15,717 nt of DNA from Ilumatobacteraceae bacterium (GTDB lineage Bacteria; Actinomycetota; Acidimicrobiia; Acidimicrobiales; Ilumatobacteraceae), in assembly GCA_023257035.1 (NCBI GenBank), contig JALRDI010000117.1:1-15717 (forward strand). Direction: 5' to 3'. A program made the position numbers and the translations under genes. Of the stretch, positions 6,496 to 13,408 are shown one piece after another; position 1 is the first letter of the stretch; each line of letters begins with the position of its first letter. The notes under the pieces were generated by a model that did no database searches, was not told where the DNA came from, and was given only the letters and a program-made list of their open reading frames with translations.

Positions 6496-7139
6496 ACACC
6501 ATCACGCTTCGCCACAACCGAATTGAACTTGCATTACATGAACTTCGGCCAGCAATAGGTGACGGTCGACCGCTCCTCCTTCTTCACGGACTCGGCGAGA
6601 AAACCCCTACTACCGTGCCAATTGATGCTGAGAGTTGGTCCGGTGCCATTTGGGGGCTCGACTTCACCGGACATGGCGAATCAACACTTCCAGTAGGCGG
6701 CGGATACTCAGCCGAAGTGCTGCTGGGGGACGTTGACGCTGCGATTAATCATTTGGGCACTGTCACGCTGATTGGTCGAGGCCTCGGCGGATATATCGCT
6801 CTGCTTGCAGCTGGGGCGAGAGCCGATGCCGTTCACGGCGCAATCATCACCGATGGACCAGGCCTCACAGGAGGCACTTACGAATCGTCTGTGCCGCAAG
6901 TAGTTCGACTGATGAATCAAGGTGAAACCCCTGACCCGTACGCACTACACGAACTCAGTCGAGACGTGAGAGCTGCCGACTACGCCCTCGATTTCGTGCA
7001 GTTCAGCACAGCCAACTCAGAACTTTCCGAGCCCATCAATGTGTCGGCCACGTACCGGCCCGCATGGTTGGAAGCAGTTGCGGCTGCTCCCGGAGTTGCT
7101 TCACTTCCAATCAGTGATGCACTCGACCTCTATCGCTAG
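6492..7139 (+). CDS. alpha/beta-hydrolase-fold protein lacking the catalytic Ser and His
   Basis: This 215-residue protein keeps the core hydrolase pattern (LLLLHGLGEK, then LDFTGHGEST, then TLIGRGLGGYIALLAAG) but the nucleophile elbow is GRGLG, with Gly97 where Ser, Cys or Asp is required. There is no His in the last 60 or so residues, where the catalytic one should be, and the length is short for the family. It is therefore probably a pseudoenzyme. It follows the active-looking hydrolase with an ATGA overlap and a GGAGA ribosome site (6481-6485), so the two should be made together; a regulatory or structural partner role is my inference. The reading frame is intact with normal composition, which argues against simple decay. 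Confidence 0.8.
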   Translation: MNTITLRHNRIELALHELRPAIGDGRPLLLLHGLGEKTPTTVPIDAESWSGAIWGLDFTGHGESTLPVGGGYSAEVLLGDVDAAINHLGTVTLIGRGLGGYIALLAAGARADAVHGAIITDGPGLTGGTYESSVPQVVRLMNQGETPDPYALHELSRDVRAADYALDFVQFSTANSELSEPINVSATYRPAWLEAVAAAPGVASLPISDALDLYR

Positions 7140-7159
7140 TCGACTGTCCTGGTAGCGGG

Positions 7160-8236
7160 TCACGATGCCCGGTCGGTGATGAACTCTGCGAGTTCAATCA
7201 GTGGGTGCTTTGCCTCCGAGGCGATGAGCGGCGAATCAACAGCCTCGATCGCAAGGGCGACGTTTGTTGCGATGAGCCGTTCGAGTTCGTTGAGTGCACC
7301 AACATCAATCATCGTTTCCTGAATTCGTGCAACCTGTTCATCAGTTATTTCAGGCGAGCCGACCGTGGCAAGAATCTCACGCTGGCTCGGATTTGCCAGC
7401 GCAACCGCTCGGGCAAGCAACGGTGTGGGCTTCCCCTCACGAAGGTCACCTCCAACGGGTTTCCCGGTTATAGACGAGTCACCAAATGCGCCCATCACAT
7501 CGTCTCTCATCTGAAACGCGTCACCAAGTGGCAGGCCATAGGCACTAAGCGCCTCAATCACCCCGCCAGCGTCGTCACCAGCCGCAAGTGCCGCACCGAG
7601 ATGCAGCGGTCGCTCAACGGTGTACTTCCCACTTTTATAACGACAAATCCGGTCGGCGAGTTCGATCCTGCGGTCGCTTCGGACAGACCCAGTGATATCG
7701 AGCAACTGCCCAATATTGAGTTCAATTCGAAGTTCGTTCCACAGTTCGATGGCAGGCCGCTGGGCATCGATCAGAAGGCGATCGGCGAGCACCGCCGCAA
7801 TATCTCCGACAAGAATCGCGATTCCCTCGCCGAAGCGACGCGACTCACCATCCCACCGTTGCTCTGCATGTGACCGAGCAAATCGACGATGCGTAGTTTC
7901 TGCGCCACGGCGAGCATCAGCGTCGTCAAGCACGTCGTCGTGGAACAAGGCCGAGGCATGGGTGAGTTCGATCGCTGCTCCAGCCCCAGTCACGATTCCA
8001 TCTACGTCGTCAGCAATCGAGGAGTCACCTCCTGCGGCAACAAAGCCCCAGTAGCAAAACGCTGGTCGGAGCCGCTTTCCACCTGAGGCAACGAGCCGCT
8101 GAATCTCGGCGATGGGGTCGCCCAAAAGATCATCTAGTTCCACCCAGCGCTGGATCTCAACCGCGATCTCTCGAGCAAGACGATCGTCGACTCGAGCACC
8201 AATTACCGCAAGATGATCCGGAGTTGACACCATCAC
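7160..8236 (-). CDS. polyprenyl diphosphate synthase (geranylgeranyl-type)
   Basis: This trans-isoprenyl diphosphate synthase of 358 residues condenses isopentenyl diphosphate with allylic diphosphates. GGKRLRP (52-58) binds substrate; the first Asp-rich motif is DDVLD (100-104). The second is DDVMGAFGD (245-253), with Gly in the last DDxxD position, followed by TGKPVGGDLREGKPT, a form common in actinobacterial GGPP/octaprenyl synthases. HASALFHD before the first motif puts small residues near the chain-length floor, so a C20 or longer product is likely, but the exact length cannot be read. The GTG (8236) and ATG (8233) starts both overlap the xseB stop (GTGATG), implying coupling. It is the last gene of the minus-strand run; a 20-nt gap separates it from the convergent hydrolase and I see no terminator there. 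Confidence 0.88.
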   Translation of the reverse strand: MMVSTPDHLAVIGARVDDRLAREIAVEIQRWVELDDLLGDPIAEIQRLVASGGKRLRPAFCYWGFVAAGGDSSIADDVDGIVTGAGAAIELTHASALFHDDVLDDADARRGAETTHRRFARSHAEQRWDGESRRFGEGIAILVGDIAAVLADRLLIDAQRPAIELWNELRIELNIGQLLDITGSVRSDRRIELADRICRYKSGKYTVERPLHLGAALAAGDDAGGVIEALSAYGLPLGDAFQMRDDVMGAFGDSSITGKPVGGDLREGKPTPLLARAVALANPSQREILATVGSPEITDEQVARIQETMIDVGALNELERLIATNVALAIEAVDSPLIASEAKHPLIELAEFITDRAS

Positions 8237-8442
8237 TCGGTATCGACTGCAGGCAAACCTGCGACGATTTCGTCAACTCGAACCCGGGCGGCACCAATCC
8301 GATCTCGACAGATCGCAATGAGTTCACCAGCTCGGCTCACACGGTCAGCGAGACGGTCAACGTCGACATCAACCGCTTCCAATTCGTTCAAGATCTCGTC
8401 GAGTTCGCTGAGAGCATTTGCATAACTCACTTCATCTGCCAT
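8233..8442 (-). CDS. xseB: exodeoxyribonuclease VII small subunit
   Basis: XseB is the small helical subunit that binds several-fold to XseA to form exonuclease VII, a metal-independent single-strand DNA nuclease. The 69-residue protein has the family's pattern SYANALSELDEILNELE, then DVDVDRLADRVSRAGELIAI and CRDRI. It starts 1 nt after the xseA stop, and GGAGGAGGAG at the xseA 3' end is its ribosome site, unusually strong for this region and fitting the excess of XseB over XseA in the complex. The stop overlaps the prenyl synthase start. Confidence 0.92.
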   Translation of the reverse strand: MADEVSYANALSELDEILNELEAVDVDVDRLADRVSRAGELIAICRDRIGAARVRVDEIVAGLPAVDTE

Positions 8443-8443
8443 G

Positions 8444-9688
8444 TCACTCCTCCTCCGGAGTTGTTGCGTTCACAGTACTTCTCACCGTGCCATCGACGAG
8501 TCGGGTAACCAACTCATCACCCGCAGAGAGATCTTTCGCCGAGGTAAGGATCTTCCCATCAGCGTTGGTGGTCATCGTCCAACCTCGTTCAAGCAGACGA
8601 GCAGGGTCGAGCAGAGCAAGGCGCCGCTCCCTCTCGTTCATCGAGTTCTCAATGCGTTCAATCGTCAACGCTGCCCGAACGAGCCGATCTTGTCGAGACC
8701 TCAGGCGCTCAGAACTCCGCTCAATCGCCGAGTTTGTACGAGTGACCACTCGACTTGCTCGTGACTCGAGACGGTCGACCTGCCCGGTGAGCTCAAACGT
8801 GGCACGTTCAACAATTGACGCCCACCGCGTTTCTGTTTCATCAACAAAACGCTGAACGCGATCGATCAACCAACCAGCACACGCCGTTGGGGTCTTCAGC
8901 GCAGTATGGGCAACTTCATCGGCAATCGTGGTGTCAATCTCATGGCCGAGCCCGGTCACCACCGGTAGCGGGCACGTTGCAATCGCTCGTGCAACCCCTT
9001 CCGTATCGAAGGCCGCAAGGTCGTTTCGTGCTCCTCCGCCTCGAATCACTGCCACCACATCTGCCCCGTGTTGTACCGCTGCAGAGATTCCAGCAACAAC
9101 CATCTCTTCGGCCTGGTCGCCTTGAACTCGGGCATCAAATGCAAGTAGGTGAAAATCAAAACCGCTCGAACCAAGTTCGTCGGTGAAATCGTGCCAGGCA
9201 GCAGAGCCGACGCTCGTCACAACCGCAACCCGCAGCGGAACTAGAGGAACAGTCGTCTCTGCGTTCTTGCGCAACAACCCCTCAACGTTCAACGCCGCAC
9301 GCACACGATCTCGCGAAGCGGTGATATCACCAAGAGTAAACCGCGGGTCGAAATCAGAGATTTTTAGACTCAGCCGCCCGGTTGGCGCATACACATCAAG
9401 CGTGCCAAAGACCCTCACTTTGGTTCCATCTTGCAGTTCGAGCCGATTCGACTCGAGCATGGGGCGAAGAGCCCGCTTGACATTGGCGAAGAGCGCAACA
9501 TTCAACGTTGCTTTCTCGCCGTCAATGTCCTCAACCAGCGAAAAGTAGGTGTGGAGTCCTTGGTTTCGGTAACCACTGATCTCCCCGGTGACCCACACCC
9601 CGCCACCGAAACCACTCTTCAGTTGAGCGTTAATCGCGTGGGTGAGTTCGCCAACCGTAAACGTCGGGCTGAGATCAGCGTCGGGCAT
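8444..9688 (-). CDS. xseA: exodeoxyribonuclease VII large subunit
   Basis: The 414-residue catalytic subunit starts with an OB-fold (about 8-112: TFTVGELTHAINAQLK, then VWVTGEISGY), followed by the nuclease domain with VVTSVGSAAWHDF (157-168), RGGGARNDLAAFD and TGLGHEIDTTIADEVAHTAL. It has a long Arg/Glu-rich coiled-coil (about 275-365) where XseB binds, and a C-terminal strand region ending in SAGDELVTRLVDG. It degrades single-stranded DNA to acid-insoluble fragments in both directions and has a role in repair. Its ATG overlaps the stop of the epsilon-subunit gene by one base (TGATG). No separate promoter is visible, so it depends on the acyl-CoA carboxylase transcript. Confidence 0.95.
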   Translation of the reverse strand: MPDADLSPTFTVGELTHAINAQLKSGFGGGVWVTGEISGYRNQGLHTYFSLVEDIDGEKATLNVALFANVKRALRPMLESNRLELQDGTKVRVFGTLDVYAPTGRLSLKISDFDPRFTLGDITASRDRVRAALNVEGLLRKNAETTVPLVPLRVAVVTSVGSAAWHDFTDELGSSGFDFHLLAFDARVQGDQAEEMVVAGISAAVQHGADVVAVIRGGGARNDLAAFDTEGVARAIATCPLPVVTGLGHEIDTTIADEVAHTALKTPTACAGWLIDRVQRFVDETETRWASIVERATFELTGQVDRLESRASRVVTRTNSAIERSSERLRSRQDRLVRAALTIERIENSMNERERRLALLDPARLLERGWTMTTNADGKILTSAKDLSAGDELVTRLVDGTVRSTVNATTPEEE

Positions 9689-9894
9689 CAGTACCAGGGA
9701 CGACTGATGTGTTGTCGAGATGACAGTGGGCTACGAAGCCACGGACGACTTCCGAAACGCCAGGCTGTGATCTGATCAGGGGTCTGGCTTGGCGCCAGCG
9801 GCCGAGGCCAAAGCGCTTCAACTGCTGCAACGATGGCTGCAGCCTCTTCGTCGGTTGGTGCCGGACTGATCGCGTGCATCGTTGGATCGCTCAC
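9688..9894 (-). CDS. acyl-CoA carboxylase epsilon subunit
   Basis: This 68-residue protein matches the actinobacterial acyl-CoA carboxylase epsilon family in shape: a short helix PTDEEAAAIVAAVEALWPRP followed by a basic aromatic tail (AWRFGSRPWLRSP). These subunits hold alpha and beta carboxylase chains together and raise activity. It starts on a GTG that overlaps the beta-subunit stop (GTGA) and its own stop overlaps xseA. The family is poorly conserved, so much of the confidence comes from the position right behind the beta subunit. Confidence 0.72.
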   Translation of the reverse strand: MSDPTMHAISPAPTDEEAAAIVAAVEALWPRPLAPSQTPDQITAWRFGSRPWLRSPLSSRQHISRPWY

Positions 9895-11441
9895 AACGGT
9901 ACATTCCCATGCTTACGCTGAGGAAGTTCCTCTCGCTTTGATTCGAGCACTCGAAGAGCCGCAACCACTTTTTGGCGGGTCTCAGACGGCGCGATGACGT
10001 CGTCGACGAAGCCACGCTCGGCAGCCGCGTACGGATTCGCATAGCGCTCGGTGTATTGCTCAACGAGTTCTGCCCGACGGGCAACTGGATCCTGCGCCTG
10101 CTGGAGTTCACGGCGGTAGATAATTTCGACAGCACCCTGCGGACCCATCACAGCCAACTCGGCTGAAGGCCATGCAAAGGCGAGATCTGCACCAACCGAC
10201 TTCGAGTTCATCACCACATATGCACCGCCATAAGCCTTGCGGGTGATGATCTGGATCCTCGGCACGGTTGCTTCGCAGAATGCGTAGAGCAATTTGGCAC
10301 CGTGACGAATGATGCCCTCGTGTTCCTGATCGACTCCGGGGAGAAAGCCCGGGACATCAACGAATACGAGCAGAGGAATGTTGAACGCATCGCAGGTGCG
10401 AACAAATCGAGCCGCTTTTTCCGATGACTCAATGTCGAGCACCCCGGCGAACACCATTGGCTGGTTACCGACGATGCCAACTGTCTTTCCATCGACCCGA
10501 GCAAATCCACAAATCATTGACTTTGCCCAGTGCGGGAAGTACTCCATGAACTCACCGTCGTCGACAACCGATGCGATGACCTGCGACATGTCGTACGGCA
10601 TGCTTGGGCTGTCAGGAAGAATCGTGTCGAGTTCAGGACAGAGCCGTTCTGGGTCATCTGTTGGTTCGATCGCCGGTGGATTCTCGAGGTTGTTCTGAGG
10701 AAGAAGCGACAGCAAGTAACGAACTTCGTCAAGACAGGACTTCTCATCGTCGGTGACAAATGTTGCGACGCCTGACTTTGACGCGTGGGCCATGGCTCCA
10801 CCGAGCGCCTCAAGGGTTACGTCCTCGCCGGTGACCGTTTTGACCACGTCTGGCCCGGTGATGAACATGTGCGATGACTCCCGAACCATGAAAATGAAGT
10901 CGGTCATTGCCGGTGAATAGACGGCGCCGCCTGCACATGGTCCGAGGATGACGGAGATCTGTGGGATAACACCTGATGACATCACGTTGCGGCGGAAAAT
11001 TCCACCATATGACGCAAGGCTGACCACTCCCTCTTGAATTCGCGCACCCGCACCGTCGTTGAGACCAATCATCGGGGCACCTGTCGACAAGGCAAGGTCC
11101 ATCACTTTGTGGATTTTCTCGGCGAACACTTCACCTAGAGCACCACCGAACACAGTGAAGTCTTGGCTGAAAACAAACACCTTCCGGCCATCAACTGTGC
11201 CCCACCCAGTGATCACACCATCGGTATATGGCTGCTCTTCGAGACCTGACTCATGTGCCCGATGTCGAGCAAGCATGTCGAGTTCATGAAAGCTGCCCGG
11301 GTCGAGGAGGTAATCAATTCGCTCACGTGCGAGCATCTTGCCCTTGGCATGCTGGCGCTCTACCGATCGCTCGGATCCTGCATGACGAGCAGCCTCCTTA
11401 CGATTAAGGAGGTCATCGAGGCGTTCTTTCATTGTTGACAC
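9891..11441 (-). CDS. pccB: acyl-CoA (propionyl-CoA-type) carboxylase beta subunit
   Basis: This carboxyltransferase subunit moves CO2 from biotin on the alpha chain to the acyl-CoA alpha carbon. Both crotonase-like halves are present: LNDGAGARIQEG and GPCAGGAVYSPAMTDF in the first, FVDVPGFLPGVDQEHEGIIR and AYGGAYVVMNSKSVGAD in the second, with oxyanion-hole glycines. The residue after GGAY is Val (406 from the ATG), not the Asp reported to favour propionyl-CoA in Streptomyces PccB, so the substrate range is open. The frame is open back to 11537, but that overlaps the preceding gene and is not PccB-like. GTG 11441 has TAGCGT 7 nt before it; ATG 11432 (513 residues) is the alternative. Neither has a Shine-Dalgarno. 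No alpha subunit is in the window. Confidence 0.92.
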   Translation of the reverse strand: MSTMKERLDDLLNRKEAARHAGSERSVERQHAKGKMLARERIDYLLDPGSFHELDMLARHRAHESGLEEQPYTDGVITGWGTVDGRKVFVFSQDFTVFGGALGEVFAEKIHKVMDLALSTGAPMIGLNDGAGARIQEGVVSLASYGGIFRRNVMSSGVIPQISVILGPCAGGAVYSPAMTDFIFMVRESSHMFITGPDVVKTVTGEDVTLEALGGAMAHASKSGVATFVTDDEKSCLDEVRYLLSLLPQNNLENPPAIEPTDDPERLCPELDTILPDSPSMPYDMSQVIASVVDDGEFMEYFPHWAKSMICGFARVDGKTVGIVGNQPMVFAGVLDIESSEKAARFVRTCDAFNIPLLVFVDVPGFLPGVDQEHEGIIRHGAKLLYAFCEATVPRIQIITRKAYGGAYVVMNSKSVGADLAFAWPSAELAVMGPQGAVEIIYRRELQQAQDPVARRAELVEQYTERYANPYAAAERGFVDDVIAPSETRQKVVAALRVLESKREELPQRKHGNVPL

Positions 11442-11448
11442 AGCGAAG

Positions 11449-11454
11449 ACGCTA
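11449..11454 (-). promoter_or_regulatory. -10 box TAGCGT of the carboxylase gene, overlapping the preceding stop
   Basis: On the minus strand the TAG stop of the CopC/CopD-like gene is the first half of TAGCGT, which ends 7 nt before the GTG at 11441. This would give pccB-accE-xseA-xseB-prenyl synthase its own leaderless transcript. No -35 is evident. Confidence 0.35.
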
Positions 11455-13344
11455 ATCGACAGTGACCACAGATGCTGTGGTCGCCTGCGTGACATCTGTC
11501 GTTGTTGTCTCGACAACAGTTGTTTCTGAAGGAACAATCGTTGTCGTTAACGCAAGAGTTGTCGTCGTTGTGGGGACTGTTCCGTCCTCGCCAACGATGG
11601 CAAGAGGGCTCGTGACCACGCTCGAGAGACCCGATTCAAACACTGCTGTGAGTGTGACCGTCCAATTACCGGTGACATCGAATGGGAGTCCGTCTGATGC
11701 ACCAAGACGGGCAATGCCTGTTCCGGTCAATGGGATGTCTTGAATCGTCCCGCGTCCGTAACTGCCGATCTCTGGATCAAATTCCAACCGAAGGCTCACG
11801 ATGTTTGCCGGAGTCGACAGCACTTCGACTTCAAGAGCATTGAGACCAAGTGCGCCAGGGTCGAGTGAAACTTCGGCAGTGAACCCGGCGGCCTCGTCGG
11901 CGAGGGGCATGACCAAGGCGTATTCGCGCTCTGGTATCAAAGAGATTTTTGGCGGGTTAATCGCCAAGAGCCAGCCACTGAACATCAACACGATGACTCC
12001 CACCGTGGCCTCGGTCGCGAATACTCGACGCAGACGCATCGCAGTACGGCGGGTCAGATGATCGACGCGCCCAAGGCGATGCCGAACCAAACCTCTCGCT
12101 TTAGCTGCGACAAACAGCATGACACCAACTGCCATGAGCTTGAGGATGAGAACTCGACCATGTGAACTCGTAAACAATGCATCGCCATCGAGGCGCATGG
12201 TCTCGGCGACACCGGTGATGATCACCACGAGAATTGTTGGTCCGGAAACCCGAGAATACGAGCGAACCGCATGCACGAGGTCTTGATCGCCAGGCCCAGC
12301 AAGCACGGCTCGGCCAACGACAACGACTCCACCCAGCCAGATTGCTACGGCAACAACGTGCAGAATCATGACGATCAAACCGATCAACGCCAAGTTGCCA
12401 CTCACTCGACTGAACGCAAGCGTGATGACAGCAACGGTCGGAGCCGAAATTGCAAGCGGTCGTGACACATCGTCGAGAACGGTTTCTGGCCGGTAGGCCA
12501 CCCATACCGATGCAATGACGGCCACGAGTCGAACAATCGCTGCGATACCAGTCCACCCCTCGGTGAACGTTTGAGCAAAACTAAACGGGTTCAGCGAACC
12601 AGTGAATGACTTGCCGGTGAGTGAAGAGGTCAGCGCCGCAGTGTGAAGGTATGTCCCGGCGACTGCGACCATCCACACCTTGAACGTGAACCGCTGTGTG
12701 ATCTCGTACAACGGGCCCTCTGGCCAGCCGAACGCGATCAGCGCGACCGCACCAAACAAAATCATGATTCCGTAGGTTGAGATCACTCCGCCCAACCACA
12801 CAGAGCCGCCAGTTGAGCCAACCGCCTCGACATCATCACCAATCGATGCAGTTGTCGCCGCAGATGCAGCGGTCGGCACAGTTGAATCAGTTGACGTTCC
12901 TGATGCTGTCGGTGTGTCGGCGGAAACAGAGAATGCAATGAGGTCAGTCGCTATCGCTTGGTCGAGATCGTCTCGCAGCAACCAAGTGATCGTGCAGGCC
13001 CCTTTCGGAAATGGGCTCAACACCTCAACAGTGAACGTCACATCATCGTCGCCGAGCAATGGGATTCCAGTGCTCTGCGGCTGCGCTGGCGTTCCACACC
13101 CAACGGCGACAGTAAATGCCTCGTCTGCCGCTACTGGCTGCTGGAACGTAAACGTCATGATGGCTGGAGAGGTTCCAAGAGTTGCCCCATCAGCCGGACT
13201 CGAGCCAGCAAGCGAATTATCACTCGATTGAGCGTGAGCAGCCATTGGCAGTGCTGCAACAACAGCAAAAGCCACGCCGATAAGCGCAAACATCCTTCTG
13301 ATGAGTGCGCGAACATCAGCACAAGGTTGACGAGTGAAGTCCAC
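11452..13344 (-). CDS. CopC/CopD-like membrane protein with Thr-rich tail
   Basis: The 630-residue protein has a signal peptide (hydrophobic about 18-37, AHA cleavage after 38) and a CopC-like beta domain (about 42-140: SLAGSSPADGATL, then MTFTFQQPVAADEAFTVAV and ending LIAFSV). A Ser/Thr linker follows, then a CopD-like multi-span membrane region (about 178-470) with LHTAALTSSL and ILHVVAVAIWLGGVVVVG, an outside beta domain (about 480-585), and a Thr/Val tail. CopC/CopD proteins handle or import copper. Here the CopC copper ligands are missing: no His follows the cleavage site, and the usual DGH is DLD. Cys83 and Cys117 could form a disulfide instead. A copper role is therefore doubtful. GTG 13344 is supported by a TACCGT 6 nt upstream; ATG 13293 would shorten the signal's basic end. 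Confidence 0.82.
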   Translation of the reverse strand: MDFTRQPCADVRALIRRMFALIGVAFAVVAALPMAAHAQSSDNSLAGSSPADGATLGTSPAIMTFTFQQPVAADEAFTVAVGCGTPAQPQSTGIPLLGDDDVTFTVEVLSPFPKGACTITWLLRDDLDQAIATDLIAFSVSADTPTASGTSTDSTVPTAASAATTASIGDDVEAVGSTGGSVWLGGVISTYGIMILFGAVALIAFGWPEGPLYEITQRFTFKVWMVAVAGTYLHTAALTSSLTGKSFTGSLNPFSFAQTFTEGWTGIAAIVRLVAVIASVWVAYRPETVLDDVSRPLAISAPTVAVITLAFSRVSGNLALIGLIVMILHVVAVAIWLGGVVVVGRAVLAGPGDQDLVHAVRSYSRVSGPTILVVIITGVAETMRLDGDALFTSSHGRVLILKLMAVGVMLFVAAKARGLVRHRLGRVDHLTRRTAMRLRRVFATEATVGVIVLMFSGWLLAINPPKISLIPEREYALVMPLADEAAGFTAEVSLDPGALGLNALEVEVLSTPANIVSLRLEFDPEIGSYGRGTIQDIPLTGTGIARLGASDGLPFDVTGNWTVTLTAVFESGLSSVVTSPLAIVGEDGTVPTTTTTLALTTTIVPSETTVVETTTTDVTQATTASVVTVD

Positions 13345-13350
13345 AACGCA

Positions 13351-13356
13351 ACGGTA
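13351..13356 (-). promoter_or_regulatory. -10 box TACCGT of the CopC/CopD-like gene, leaderless
   Basis: TACCGT on the minus strand ends 6 nt before the GTG at 13344. It shares the 64-nt divergent region with the dnaX promoter. Confidence 0.45.
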
Positions 13357-13371
13357 GTCATCGCACCTCTC

Positions 13372-13400
13372 TTACCGCTGTCATCCCCTGCGGGTAGTGT
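13372..13400 (+). promoter_or_regulatory. dnaX promoter TTACCG-17-TAGTGT, leaderless
   Basis: TTACCG (13372-13377) and TAGTGT (13395-13400) are 17 nt apart, and the -10 box ends 8 nt before the ATG at 13409. No Shine-Dalgarno is present. Confidence 0.45.
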
Positions 13401-13408
13401 GGCCTCAC

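Noticed and set aside
7205..7873. 222-codon plus-strand open frame opposite the prenyl synthase gene
   Set aside because: It is a shadow of the convincing synthase frame, shows no recognisable domain, and is rich in Arg, Cys and His as antisense frames of this composition are.
11442..11537. N-terminal extension of the carboxylase beta subunit to 11537
   Set aside because: It lies over the Thr-rich tail of the preceding gene in another frame and is unlike known beta subunits, which begin near KERLDDLL.
11462..11743. Val/Thr-rich 93-codon plus-strand frame, possible repeat array
   Set aside because: It is the complement of the Thr codons in the CopC/CopD-like tail. The repetition reflects a low-complexity tail, not a CRISPR or tandem-repeat element.
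13397..13408. GTG start for dnaX at 13397
   Set aside because: It overlaps the likely -10 box and adds WPH before the conserved start; ATG 13409 fits the family and the promoter.
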